Below are positions 21,971 through 33,923 of a stretch of 64,000 bases of DNA, piece after piece. The DNA comes from Cryptomeria japonica (taxonomy: Eukaryota > Streptophyta > Pinopsida > Cupressales > Cupressaceae). Each line of letters opens with the position of its first letter. Positions within the stretch are counted from its first letter, which is position 1. The translations under genes were made by a program, and so were the position numbers. Under the pieces are notes generated by a model. It was not told the DNA's origin. It saw only the letters and a list, made by a program, of their open reading frames with translations, and did no database searches. Location of the stretch: positions 165,305,080 through 165,369,079 of the forward strand of contig NC_081413.1 of assembly GCF_030272615.1 (NCBI RefSeq), in the 5' to 3' direction.

Positions 21971-23409
21971 CTTGGTATGTTGATATTGCCAACTATTTAG
22001 TTGCAGCTAACATGCCAATTTATTTCTCTCTTAAGGAAAGAAGGTTTCTAGTTGAAAAAAGTTTTAACTTTTCATGGATTGCTGATTGTCTATTTTATAC
22101 TAGACCTGACCAAGTCATGCGAAGATGTGTCAGAGAAGATGAAACATATGACATCCTGCATGCATGTCATGATGAGCCATGTGGAGGTCATTTTGCTGCC
22201 AAAAGAACAATACTGAAAATACTCAATACATGATACCATTGGCCCACATTACACAAGGATGCAGCTCAGTACACATGGAAGTGTGACATATGTCGACGAA
22301 TGGGAAAACCTACAAAATCTGATGAGATGCCACTATATCCTCAAATATCATTTGCACCATTTGACAAGTGGGGATTAGATTTTGTTGGCCCAATTAATCC
22401 ACCTTCTAATGGAAAATCTTATATCTTGGTATGTATAGACTATGTAACAAAATGGGTAGAAGCTCGAGCCATGACACATGCAAGAGATAATAAGGTGGCT
22501 GAGTTTCTTTATGAAGAGATATTTACAAGATATGGGGTACCAAGGGAAATTGTCTCAGATCAAGGACCTCAATTTACTTCAATATTGATAAAGGCTTTGG
22601 TCAATGAATACAATATAAGGCACAGGAAATCTACTCCATATCATCCACAGTCTAATGGACAGGTAGAAGTTACAAATAGAGAGCTTGAGGCTATTCTTAC
22701 AAAAATAGTGTCTATTCACATGAAAGATTGGTCTCACTGACTTTCAGAAGCAATTTGGGCATATAGAACAACTTGGAAAACACCAATTGGTTTCACACCT
22801 TTTGAGATGGTTTATGGCAAAACAACAATGATGCCTATTGAATTTGAGCATAAAACTTTGAGGACAACTTTGCAATTAAATATGACATTGTTTGAAGCAT
22901 AGAAAGACCACATTCAACAATTAAATGCTCTAGATGAATGGAGAAAGATAGTTGTTCAACAGACAAAATTGATTCAAAATCAAAAAGCAAAATGACATGA
23001 TAAATATATCAAGGAAAAGAAATTCAAAGTTGGGGATTGGGCACTACTGTATGATTTCAGATATAAAGATGATATGGGAAAGCTTCAAACCAGGTGGTTA
23101 GGTCTTTATGAGATACAAAAAGTTTTCCAGAATGGAGCAGTCCGTTTGTCCACAATAGATCCTATTTAATTTAAACTCTTAGTAAATTGACATCGACTAC
23201 GTCTATATCATAAGCTAGCTACTAGAGAAGATTTCCTGCAGTAGTTTGCTCCACAAAGTGACACAAAGGTTGTTGAAGCAACTAACAAGGTTCCTACAAC
23301 GACTGACAATGACTTAGCAGCAACTCATGAGCTTCCTGTTGCAATTGAGCAAGGTAATAAAGGTAATGTTCCTGCAGCCTCTGCAGTGAACATAATTGCC
23401 ATTTCATAA
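21971..23409 (+). pseudogene. G1 integrase and pol C-terminal tail
   Basis: Zinc-binding HHCC region (HACHDEPCGGHF to KCDICRRMG) with a stop near 22231, then the core with Asp in KWGLDFVGPI, Asp in IVSDQGPQF and Glu in NGQVEVTNRELE, so all three catalytic acids are present. The C-terminal part carries AIWAYRTTWKTPIGFTPFEM, KFKVGDWALLY and GPY-like GLYEIQKVF. Stops occur near 22738, 22901, 22993, 23167, 23188 and 23242. After the last of these the frame continues as a low-complexity Ala/Thr/Glu tail to a stop at 23407-23409. There is no chromodomain, in line with Athila/Tat. Confidence 0.87.
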
Positions 23410-23878
23410 TAAAATATTTCCATTTTATATGGGAATATTCTTTTCCATACATAAAATCCCATCCACAACATTCCATCCCACATTCTTACCTGTCATTTCA
23501 TTTCATTTTTCCTTCATTGTCGTGCAATTGCAGGTACGTGTATATTGTATTTTATTTTAATTATGCATTTATTAGTTCATTATGATTATATCCTATTTAA
23601 ATCCACTCCACTATTCGAAATATTGTCAGCTTGTGTGGACACGTGCTAGGTTAAGTTGGGGGGGTACTTAATGGTTCATTTTCCAACATTTTTAATTATT
23701 AGTCCTTTTTGGTACTCTGAATTGATTTTCTCCCCATCATTACTTATTATGCTATTACTTCACGCAAGTGAATAATAAATTTTGTCGCCAGAATTAAGAT
23801 ATGTAAGGAAATTTCAATTTTAGCAAGACTGTCAAATATTTTGGTTCAGCTGCAGAGAGAAAAATATCAGAGTAAAAG
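23410..23878 (+). other. G1 spacer between pol and third ORF, internal polypurine tract
   Basis: No gene. At 23651-23668 it carries TTAAGTTGGGGGGGTACTT, which closely copies the 3' polypurine tract of the same element (CTTAAAGTTGGGGGGCATG, 33907-33925). Such a tract in the middle of an element could serve as a second plus-strand start. The rest is A+T-rich. Confidence 0.6.
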
Positions 23879-25505
23879 ATGGGTGGTGATCTAATTCACC
23901 ATGAGCCAATGGTTCATGAAGGGTTATTGCAGGATGGTCTTTGTGAGCATTATTTTAGAAACCATAGCTGGTTGGATTACTTCTTGAAAATTAGGGATTA
24001 CAACGAAGAAATTGTTGCAAAATTTATGCATTCCTTTAATGAAGGAGAATCTACAGTTAAAGGTTTGAGGGTTATTTCTACAAAGCAGCGAATAGCAGAA
24101 GTAACAGGGTTGTTGTAGGAAGGAGAACTCTTTCTGGAATCAAAAGACGCAAGGAGTGCCAGGGCAGAGTTCACAATTCCAACTGATGAACCCTTAATGG
24201 TGGATAGACAAGGAACTAGAAGGGTTTATCTACCAGCACATTAGCCTCAAGTAGCTTTGTATGTTATGAAATACATTACATGTGAAGGGCGATATTCAAA
24301 TCTGCATTCACCTCATTTTAAGTTACTTAGTCATCTGCGGCATGGTCGGCGAGTTAATGTTCCTAATTTCTTATACCATCTCATTTCTACAAGTGCTAAG
24401 GAGATGCGAAAAAATAGAAATCGCTCCGTTAGCCATCATGGATTGGTTAAGCTACTTGTACAATGGTCCCTGAGAGATGTTTCACAAATGGAATGGGGTG
24501 TATTTGAGGATATACAACAATTTAGGGTTGATGATGCCTCTGTTGCAGATAACCTACCAGTTGAAGAAGAGAATGTTGCAGATAACCTGCCGGTTGAAGA
24601 TGAGGATTTTCTTGTTGTTGAAGGAGCCGTGGTTATTATGGAAGAAAATATTGAAGCAGAATCAATTGAAGAACAACCCTCTACTTCTCTTCAAAGAGAT
24701 TTGTTAGTTTTGCAAAGGAAAGGAAAAGAGTTAGAAAAGGGTGAATCGGATGAAGAACTTATTACCCAACCACAGGTAACTCAGATTCCTCCTGCAGCTA
24801 AGAGGTGTAGGACAAAAATAAAAACTCCTGCAGCCATTCCAAAAGTTTATGTAAGAAGAACATGGAGGAGGACACAAAAGACTCATCTTGTGGGTAATCC
24901 AATAGAGGTTATTGCAGTAGAAACTTTGGAAGAAGGAAGCCTGCGGAGGATGAAATTCAAGAAAATGTTGATGAGGATAAACTAGCAAATCTTGCTTCTG
25001 TGGCACTGCAATTTGAAGATACTATTGAAGATATTCTACAGCAGCCTAAGGAAAATATTGGAGATATGTCAACTCAGACTGAGGAGTTTATTGAAGAAAT
25101 CCCGCGATCTAAGGTAGTACCTATTAGACCTCCTTCATCCCTAAGTAGTTTATCTATTGCTTTAACATTTTATAGACAATGGGAAATAGAGAAGGATAGG
25201 TTGCAAGGGATTATTGATAAAAAACAAAAAGAGATTGAAAAGAGAGATAACACAATAGAGATATTAGAGGCTAAGGTAGAAATAATTTATGGTATGGTTC
25301 CTAAGTTGATGCAGTGTAGGGAACCTCCAAGGGTTTATGTAGTGCATTTGAAAGAGCGGTATCTAAACTTCAAACTAAACTGCATTGATAGGGACCTTAA
25401 TCCCTCTTTAGAAACACTTGAAGAATTCTTTTATGATTACCAAACCTCTCCACCTACTATGAAGAATTTTCTATGTGAATTATACTTACAGAACTATGAC
25501 GTACC
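23879..25505 (+). pseudogene. G1 third ORF, 5' part (function unknown)
   Basis: Starts at ATG 23879. The frame has stops at 24116-24118 and near 24242 and a frameshift between about 24920 and 25000, then stays open up to the C2 insertion, at which point it is still in frame with 33241 onwards. The N-terminal 230 residues are globular in look (GLCEHYFRNHSWLDYFLK, GLRVISTKQRIAEVTGLL, PHFKLLSHLRHGRRVNVPNF); then comes an acidic stretch with a duplicated 11-residue unit containing VADNLPVE (24542-24607), a basic segment KRCRTKIKTP, and a Lys/Glu-rich probable coiled coil (WEIEKDRLQGIIDKKQKEIE). I see no signal peptide or membrane helix. Its position after integrase is that of the env-like or extra ORF of Athila/Tat elements, but I cannot assign a family. 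Confidence 0.6.
24542..24607 (+). repeat. 33-bp tandem duplication within the third ORF
   Basis: Two adjacent units beginning GTTGCAGATAACCT (24542 and 24575), with few differences, adding 11 residues in frame. Confidence 0.85.
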
Positions 25506-27025
25506 TGTTGGCATTACAGTAAGAAAGATTGTTGATATTCAATAAGGATATTGAGAAGGTTGTTGAAGATTATTGATATAACTGAAGAAGGATGATAACT
25601 ATCTTTATAACGTTATTTTTTCATTGATGTCAAGAAATTGATTATCTAATTCAGTATGATGTTGCCATATCTTGAGAAGATTGATTAGAAGAGAATTAAT
25701 ATGTCGGTAAAAGACACAGAAAGAATGTGATAAATAAAGGGAGGAATAAGTTATTCAATGGGCAACTATTACCAAGTTAGACAATGATGAGATCATGATG
25801 TTTAGATTGTTTTGATATCCTACATATGTTGTTGATTGTAAGGTTAATACTATACTATGCAACCAAGCAAAGAACCTAGTCGGTAAACCCTAAGGAACCT
25901 AGTCGATAAACCCTAAGGTTATCGATATCGGTTAATGAAGGCAAAATGTCTACCGAGTAAATTTTAGTATTTACCAAGTTGCAACCGAGTTATGACAGTG
26001 TGCATGGGATGGATAAAACCATTATTTAATGAAGGACAATGATTGGCTGGAAATGTATAAATGATTGGTATCTTGTGTATGAAGTTTGTTAAGGATCTAT
26101 GGGAAAGGAAAATCGACAGAAAGATCTATAGCGTAGATTGAACCGCAATAACCTTATGCAAGTTCCAAGATGGGAATGCAAGTCCGAAGGTAAGGTAAAA
26201 TGTTTTCAGATCGAAAGGATACATTGAACCTAGTCAAGTTTGAAGATATGATGGCTAAGATTGATCATGGGAAATGTGATCAAGGAGATTTAGCGGTTAG
26301 CAATTGTTTATAAATAAGGAATTGTTGATAGACAATGTATGCGGCCAAGTGTAGGCACAGGGATGCTACATAGTGATTACCGAGCACAGAAGCTTGAAGA
26401 CCTGCTTGAATAACATAGTAGAGAGCCCAACAGAGGGACAAGATAAGTCCTATGACTAGATTGTTTAGAGCAAATAAGAATCTGCTTTAGCATTTTAGAT
26501 GTGATGTTGTAGATAGATTGTATTATTGTTATTTTGTAAGTGACAAAAAATCTCTTAACCGAGTGGACTTAACAGTCTTATATGTAAACCCTCTAGCAAG
26601 GTAACATTCTAAGTGAGTGTTTGAAATCCTTTAACAAGGTCACTTCTAACAAAGTGAAGATCCTAATAGATCTGAGGGAAATCCCTTAACTGGGTCACAT
26701 CTAGCAATGTGTTTGTAATCTTTAACAGGATTTGCTTTTAACCGAGCATACTCTAGCAGAGTATATTTCTTAGTGGGTCCGAAATCCCATAGTGGTTTTT
26801 TCTTATTTGGGTTTCCATGTTAAATCTGGTGTTATGAGTGTTGTTATGATTATGTGTTCTTAAGTTTGCATGTTTAACAGTTTTTGGTTAAGTTGCAAAA
26901 GTATAAGTTACCGAGGTTGAATCTATTGATTTTATGGAAGATTAAGTTTATATAATTCACCACCCCCCCCTCTCATCTCGTTAGCTATTGGCATCAGTAC
27001 TTTACATTAAGTATTAGTACTAATA
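25506..27025 (+). repeat. C2 5' LTR (1520 bp)
   Basis: From TGTTGGCATTACAG to GTACTAATA (the expected final CA is TA). It aligns with 31742-33240. A tandem duplication of about 23 bp (25870-25915) doubles AACCTAGTCGGTAAACCCTAAGG, so this copy has two AAACCCTAA boxes and the other has one. Further right it has a CTTAACCGAGTGG-type repeat (26545-26770) and a C-rich tract (26959-26970) before its end. Confidence 0.95.
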
Positions 27026-27027
27026 AT

Positions 27028-27039
27028 TGATATCAGAGC
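27028..27039 (+). promoter_or_regulatory. C2 primer binding site
   Basis: TGATATCAGAGC two bases after the LTR, one G-to-A change from the initiator-tRNA-Met site TGGTATCAGAGC. Confidence 0.9.
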
Positions 27040-27090
27040 TAAGGAATCTGGAAGAAAAAGTTTAAAGGTACTTGAGGCAAAGATCCGAAG

Positions 27091-28041
27091 ATGTATAAAA
27101 GGGATGCACCGAAGCTGAACAAGTCAAGTTTCTCCACATGGTAGAAAAGGATGAAGCTACATTTATCAAGAATTGGAGAATATGCAACATATTATCTGAA
27201 GAATGATTATATTGCACTGAGCACCAACCCTATGACCTTGGAAGAGATTAAAGCAAAGCAAGAACATATTCAAGCTATGATTGAAATAACATCAGCATTG
27301 ACCGACCCAGAGTTTAATGATCTAGAAGGCTGCAATGATGCAAAAGCAAAGTGGACTAAGCTCACATCTGTGTATGGAAGTGATGAACATGTTCAAAGAG
27401 AAAAAGTAGATAGTCTAAGAGGAAAAATTGAATCCATGAGGATGAATGAAGGTGAGAACATAACCCAATATAGTACAAGACTAAAGGAGATTTTCAATCA
27501 AATTAAAGGAGCAGGTGGAACTATTGAAGAAAAGGATATAACAAGTAAGTTGTTGAGAACCCTTCTACCAGCTTATGCTATTCGAGTCTCTGCAATCAAT
27601 GAATTGAGATCTGTACCTAACATGCCAGTTTATTTGGATACTACTATTGGTAAGCTACATGCATTTGAGTTAAGTAATTTTGATAACAGTGGGTCTTCGG
27701 TAAATAAAGTAGAATCTGCATTCAGTTCTTTTCATATTGGTGAATCTGATGATTACAATGATAGAATGAGTAAGTACTCTAAAGGAGATCACAATGGAGC
27801 AAGTGAAATATTTTGCATGAACATGGAAAAAGTGCACAGACTGTATGAGGAAATCAAGAAGCAAGAAGAATTTGAAGCATTATTAGCCAGAAGGTTACCG
27901 AGAGGAAAAGGTAAGTATAAAGGAAAGCTACCTTTAAAATGTTTCAATTGTGATAAAATAGGACATATGGCTTCTAACTGCCCTGACAAAGAATCTCGTG
28001 AGGATACCGAGATTTCAGAAGGAGAGATAGAAAGACATGTC
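27091..28041 (+). pseudogene. gag: C2 gag, one stop
   Basis: ATG 27091 opens a frame reading MYKRDAPKLNKSSFSTW, interrupted by a TAG at 27142-27144, then open to 28041. Capsid region: KLTSVYGSDEHVQREKVDSL, QYSTRLKEIFNQIKGAGG, LLRTLLPAYAIRVSAINELR, TIGKLHAFELSNFD. The zinc knuckle CFNCDKIGHMASNC (near 27940-27980) is intact. The C-terminus is acidic and ends at a stop near 28042, after which the pol frame follows with a shift. Gag of this type forms the particle; only one stop spoils it. Confidence 0.9.
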
Positions 28042-29410
28042 TAGTAGCAGATGAGGAATCCAATGATGACAAATCTGATGAAACTGATACTAAGGAAGTT
28101 GTTTATGTGGCTATTAAAGATGGATCTGATGAGGAAAGGTATGAAGAAAAAGCCCTAATATCTCACATAAATAATAATGATTCTTGGATCATAGACAATG
28201 GATGCTCACATCATATGACCAGTGATAAACACAAGTTTCTTAAATTAGAAGACTATGATGGAGGCTATGTAAGATTTGGTAATGATGCACCATGTCTGGT
28301 GAAAGGTAAAGGATCTATAACACTTCTTGGCAATGCTAAATGTGATGATGTATACTGGGTTGAAGGTTTGAAATATAATTTGTTGAGTGTAGAACAACTA
28401 AACAATACAGGATACCGAATAGAATTTCAGAAAGGAATTGTCAAAGTTCATGACAAGCATGGAAAGTTAACTGCTACCGGGACACAAACAAAAGGTAATA
28501 CATTTCATCTTGACTCAACTCGGAGCAAGTGTCTTTATGCAAAGATAGATGATACCTGGTTATGGCATAAAAGGTTTTGTCATGTAAATTTTGATAATCT
28601 GATCAAAATAAGTAAGAAGCACCGAGTAAGAGGTCTACCGAGTCTTGAAAAACCTAAGAATGCTATGTGCCGAGGATGCCAGATGGGTAAGATGACAAGA
28701 TCAAGATTTACAAGTAAGTCCTACACTTCTAAAGGAATTTTAGATCTAGTACACACTGATCTTTGTGGTCCTATGAAAGTTTAAAGTTATTATGGTGATA
28801 AATATTTCATATTATTTGTGGATGATTACTCAAGGATGATGTCAGTTATGTTTTTAAAAGAAAAATTAGAAGCTTTTCAAATGTTTAAATGGTACAAGGC
28901 AAGAGTTGAAAATGAAACAGGAAGACAACTGAAATATCTTAGATCTGATAGAGGAGGAGAATTCACTTCTAATGAATTTAACTTATACTAAAAAGATCAT
29001 GGTATAAAGAGGCAAGTATCTGCACCGAGAACACCCCAGCAAAATGGGATAGCTGAGAGAAGAAACAGATCAATTATGGATTGTGCAAGAACCTTGATGA
29101 TGGAAAAGAGGGTACCTCAAACATTTTGGAGAGAAGCAATCAACACTGCAGTTTACACCCTGAACCGAGTTCAACTAAAGAAAGGAACTATGAAGACACC
29201 ATATGAGATCTAGTATGACAAGAAACCTAATGTAAGTTATTTTAAAATCTTTGGAAGTAGATGATATGTTCACAAAGATGACAGAAATGGAAAGTTTGAT
29301 CAGAAAAGTGAAGAAGGAACATTTCTTGGTTATTCTTCTAGAAGTAAAGCATTTAAATGTCTATCAAATCATCTAACAAAATAGTGGAAAGTGGAAAAGT
29401 GAAAATTGAT
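28042..29410 (+). pseudogene. C2 protease and integrase, broken
   Basis: The protease motif is WIIDNGCSHHMT: catalytic Asp kept, but Ser of D-S-G is Asn (codon 28197-28199). Then [53 protein letters not shown], integrase core HTDLCGP (first Asp), KYLRSDRGGEF (second Asp) and NGIAERRNRSI (Glu). Stops occur near 28781, 28990, 29213 and 29262 and a frameshift near 29382. Catalytic residues of integrase are all present, so the stops are the main damage. Confidence 0.88.
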
Positions 29411-31231
29411 GAATTTGCAGAAAGAAATGATGAAGGAAATTCCAAAGAACCAGAAGACTATGAAGAATTTGTTTATGTTCAACCAAGAAGTCCTACCGAG
29501 AATACTGCTAAAGACAATGAAGATAATGTCTAGCTACCGAGTGATGAAGAAGATCATATAGAACCTACCGAGCCTATATTAGCCAAATATGTCAAAAGAC
29601 ATCATGCATCAAGTCAGATTATAGGAGATAAAGATGATCTAGTGATGACAATAAACAAACTAAGACAGAACACATGTTTGATTTCTGAATTTGAATCGAG
29701 AATAGTGAATGAAGCATTTAACAGTGAAGATTGGGTAAATGCTATGATAGAAGAGATTCATCAAATCAAGAAGAATGACACATGGACACTAATCCCAAGA
29801 CCAAAGGACAAAAATGTAATCGGTACTAAGTGGATTTTCAGAAACAAGCTAAATGAAAAAGGTGAGGTCATTCGCAACAAAGCAAGACTAGTTTGCAAAG
29901 GTTATGCTCAAGAAGAAGGAACAGATTGTGGTGAAACTTTTGCACTTGTGGCTAGACTTGAGGGAGTAAGAACATTGTTGGCATATACTGCTTTCAAAAA
30001 TTTCAAGGTATATCAAATGGATGTTAAATCTGCATTTTTGAATGTTATACTAGAAGAAGAAGTTTTCATTGAACAACCTGAAGGATTTGTTGAAGACAAG
30101 AGTAAAGATCGGGTATGCAAACTGAACAAAGCTTTATATGGTCTGAAACAAGCACCTAGAGCATGGTATGAAAGATTACACTCTTATTTAATCAAGATTG
30201 GTTTTATAAGGACAAGTGAAAACAACAATATGTACATGAAGAAAGATGAGGATAATGGAATACTGATCTCAGCCATATTTGTTGATGACATTATATTTTG
30301 TGGTAATGACTCCTTATGCAAGAACTTTGGAAATGAAATGTGCAAAGAATTTGAGATGTCACTAATCGGTGAGATAAAGTATTTTATAGGTGTATAGATA
30401 TTGCAAATGAAAGATGAGATTTTCATTACTCAATCCAAGTACATAAAGGAAATCTTGAAGAAATTTGGAATGGAGGATTCTAAACTAGTAAGTACTCCTA
30501 TGATTACTAACTGTAAATTATCAAAGAGTGATGAAACTACATTTGTTGATGAGACACTTTGCCGATCTATGATTGGAAAATTGCAATATGTTGTGCATAG
30601 TAGACCGGATATAGCACATGCAATAGGTATTGTAGCAAGATTCTCTACAGATCCCAAGGAAACTCATATGACAGCAATCAAGAGAATTTTCAGATACCTG
30701 AGAGGCACTGAAGATTATGGCTTAGTATATGGAAAGAGAAATAATTTTGATTTAAAAGTTTATACTGATGTTGATTGGGTAGGCAACATAGATGATAGGA
30801 GAAGCACAAGTGGTGGAGCTTTCTTTTTGGGAGAAAGACTAGTAAGTTGGCTTAGCAAGAAACAAGGATGTATTTCTCAATCTACAACAAAAGCTGAGTA
30901 TGTTGCTGCAGCATTGAATTGTACCAATATAGCATGGATTAAACAACTGTTGGAAGGTATAAATGAGAAATTTACCAAACCAGTAACTATATTCTATGAT
31001 AATACTAGTGCCATTAACATTTAAAAGAATCCAGTGATGCATTCTAAGACAAAGCATATATCTATAAAGTATCACTATCTCAGAGAAGAAGTTCAAGAGA
31101 AGAAAGTTGTGCTGGAATATATCAGTTCAAAGGAGCAATTAGCAGACATCTTCACAAAGCCACTACCAAGGGACACTTTTGAGTATCTCAGAAGCAAGGT
31201 AGGGGTCCTACCCCTATCTTCTACTCACTGA
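29411..31231 (+). pseudogene. C2 reverse transcriptase and RNase H, broken
   Basis: The frame from 29642 gives RT: DWVNAMIEEIHQIKKNDTW, GTKWIFRNKLNEKGE, NKARLVCKGYAQEEG, YQMDVKSAFLN (the usual following Gly is Val), [16 protein letters not shown] and the catalytic FVDD near 30282. A TAG near 30397 precedes the rest of RT (EILKKFGMEDSKLVSTPM) and RNase H (YTDVDWVGN, RRSTSGGAFFLG, STTKAEYVAAA, YDNTSAINI then a stop near 31022, HSKTKHISIKYHYLRE, LADIFTKPLP). The segment before 29642 is the poorly conserved linker. Confidence 0.9.
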
Positions 31232-31741
31232 CCAAGTTCGATGAAAGCATCAATTCGATCAATCTACAGAATATTATGTGTGGATTGATGTTGATTTATG
31301 CACTTTAGAAGGTTTTCTAAAGTTGTGTAGGAAAAATGAATAGAGACAAGTCGATCTGACCGAGACTGAGATGTTACACAGTAAGGAAAATCACTTCACA
31401 GAGGAAGGAATCATGATTTAGTTCTTTTACTTCTTGGCATTGTTGTCAAAGGGGGAGAAGACTAAATGGTTTAAAGACTAAATGGTTGACTGCATGATAA
31501 AGCCCTGAATGATGGAAATAACAGAAGACTAATGACAGGGGGAGTAGGTTGCAAAAATGAAGAAGACTAAATGCAAGTCAACAGCTCAAAAGCCTAATGG
31601 AAAATGGAGAAGACTTTAGAAGACAACAGATCAAGGATAAAAGGAGAAGTCTAACAGCAATCTGAATCCAAATCAATTTGAATATCTTATTGGTATTACC
31701 ATTTAATTGTTGGTTTTGCCATCAATGCCAAAGGGGGAGAT
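31232..31741 (+). other. C2 3' noncoding region with two polypurine tracts
   Basis: No gene. A first tract, TGTCAAAGGGGGAGA, lies at 31444-31458, and the proper one, CCAAAGGGGGAGAT, at 31728-31741 next to the LTR. The first is preceded by GGCATTG and the second by CAATGCC, reverse complements, as in C1 and C3. Confidence 0.75.
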
Positions 31742-33240
31742 TGTTGGCATTACAGTAAGAAAGATTGTTGATATTCAATAAGGATATTGAGAAGGTTGTT
31801 GAAGATTATTGATATAACTGAAGAAGGATGATAACTATCTTTATAACATTATTTTGTCAATTGATGTCAAGAAAATGATTATCTGATTCAGTATGATGTT
31901 GCCATATCTTGAGAAGATTGATTAGAACAGAATTAAGATGTCAGTAAAATACACAGAAAGAATGTGATGAATAAAGGGAGGAATAAGTTATTCAATGGGC
32001 AACTATTACCGAGCTAGACAATGATGAGATCATGATGTTTAGATTGTTTTGATATCCTACATATGTTGTTGATTGTAAGGTTAATACTATACTATGCAAC
32101 CGAGCAAAGAACCTAGTCAGTAAACCCTAAGGTTATCAATATCGGTTAGTGAAGGCAAAATGTCTACCGAGTAAAGTTTAGTATTTACGGAGTTGCAACC
32201 AAGTTATGATAGTGCGCATGGGATGGATAAAAGCATTATTTAATGAAGGACAATGATTAGCTGGAAATGTATAAATGATTGGTATGTCATGTATGAATTT
32301 TGTTAAGGATCTATGGCAAAGGAAAATTGGCAGAAAGATCTATAGCGTAGATTGAACCGTAATAACCTTATGCAAGCTCCAAGATGGGAATGCAAGTCCC
32401 GAGGTAAGGTAAAACATTTTCAGATTGAAAGGATACATTGAACCTAGTCAGGTTTGAAGATCTGATGGCTAAGATTGATCATGGGAAATGTGATCAAGGA
32501 GATTTAGCGGTTAGCAATTGTTTATAAATAAGGAATTATTGATAGACAATGTATGCGGGCAAATGTATGCACAGGGATGCTACATAGTGATTACCGAGCA
32601 CAAAAGCTTGAAGAACTGTTTGAATAATATAGTAGAGAGCCCAACAAAGGGACAAGATAAGTCCTATGACTAGACTGTTTAGAGAAAATAAGAATCTTCT
32701 TTAGCATTTTAGATGTAAAGTTGCAGATAGATTTTATTACTGTTATTTTGTAAGTGACAGAAAATATCTTAACCGAGTGGACTTAACAGTCTTATATGTA
32801 AACCCTCTAGCAAGGTAACATTCTAAGTGAGTGTTTGAAATCCTTTAACAAGGTCACTTCTAACAAAGTGAAGATCCTAACAGATCTGAGGGAAATCCCT
32901 TAACCAGGTCACATCTAGCAATGTGTGTGTAATCTTTAACAGGATTTGCTTTTAACCAAGCATACTCTAGAAGAGTATATTTCTTAGTGGGTCTGAAATC
33001 CCACAATGGTTTTTCCCTATTTGGGTTTCCATGTTAAATCTGGTGTTATGAGTGTTGTAATGATTATGTGTTCTTAAGTTTGCATGTTTAACAGTTTTTG
33101 GTTAAGTTGCTAAAGTATAAGTTACCAAGGTTGAATCTGTTGATTTTATGGAAATTTAAGTTTGTATGATTCACCCCCCCCTCCCTCTCATCTTGTTAGC
33201 TATTTGCATATGTACTTTACATTAAGTATCAGTACTAACA
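31742..33240 (+). repeat. C2 3' LTR (1499 bp)
   Basis: From TGTTGGCATTACAG to TCAGTACTAACA, with the canonical final CA that the 5' copy has lost. It has one AAACCCTAA box and the CTTAACCGAGTGG repeats (32755-32970), and a C-rich tract at 33173-33185. It is followed directly by the target duplication GTACC. Confidence 0.95.
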
Positions 33241-33909
33241 GTACCCTCAGACAGGGAGTGGAACCCTTTATTGTATATTGGGGTTATCCATATCAAAGCT
33301 TTAATGTCACGAATCCAAAATGAGATTATCATAGGGACACAAGCCAGGGAGTATGAAAAATTAGAGCTTGACTGTCCATTACCATTAAGAAGGGAATCAC
33401 AAGCACCAAGGGTTATTTATTATGATTGGCAGAAGTTACTGATAAGAGATGATGTTAGTAAATTAGTGCTTCCAATGAGAGAGGAATTCTATCAAGCATA
33501 TGAACATTTGCTTCAGACTGACAGGACAACTGCAATAGAAGGGTTAACTCAGTGCTGGAATAATCTACCGAAATAGTTAAAATAGGGAGAACCTTACTCA
33601 CTACAAAATTTTCTTGCAGCCATGCAAAGAGCCCCCAGATACATATAGTTAGGTAGGGAGAAAGCCAACAACTGGCTACCATTGATCTTTCAACCTCCAA
33701 TTCTTATGTGGCCGCTTTTGGCATGTCAGCCAACAGAGCAGAACTATGATGTAGTCACAGAAGAAACAGCTAGATGGTCCAGGTTGGGAAAAATGAAAGG
33801 ATTTTATTGGAACTTGGCTTTAGGGGGACAGGTCAGGGCACCGTTGGTGATTTAAGAGTTACAACGAGAATCAGAAATTTTCCTTTTGTTGCAGGATCAG
33901 CAAACTCTT
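33241..33909 (+). pseudogene. G1 third ORF, 3' part (function unknown)
   Basis: Continues the frame of 25000-25505 after the C2 target duplication. It is open to a stop at 33574-33576, then readable in the same frame through further stops (near 33583, 33646, 33853) to the polypurine tract. Features: YDWQKLLIRDD, LPMREEFYQAYEHLLQTDR, ALTQCW-like GLTQCWNNLP, NWLPLIFQPPILMWPLLACQ, AQ/EQNYDVVTEETARWSR. No catalytic motif is recognised. The whole ORF would be about 765 codons. Conservation of frame across a nested element suggests it was coding until recently. Confidence 0.6.
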
Positions 33910-33923
33910 AAAGTTGGGGGGCA
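33907..33923 (+). promoter_or_regulatory. G1 3' polypurine tract
   Basis: CTTAAAGTTGGGGGGCA immediately before the TGATAAG start of the 3' LTR, the primer for plus-strand synthesis in this group of elements. Confidence 0.88.

Larger units (their letters stand above)
25506..33240 (+). mobile_element. C2: Ty1/copia element nested in G1
   Basis: Target duplication GTACC (25501-25505 and 33241-33245), two LTRs (1520 and 1499 bp), a primer site, gag, protease, integrase, RT, RNase H and a polypurine tract, in copia order. The two LTRs differ by roughly 14 changes in their first 370 bp and by a duplication of about 23 bp in the left copy, fewer changes than in G1, as expected for a younger insertion. 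The reading frame of the host third ORF continues across the site if one GTACC is counted once. Stops and a frameshift inactivate it. Confidence 0.95.

Noticed and set aside
24257-25545. G1 third ORF as a classical envelope gene
   Set aside because: No signal peptide, no membrane helix, no glycoprotein-like Cys pattern; left as unknown.
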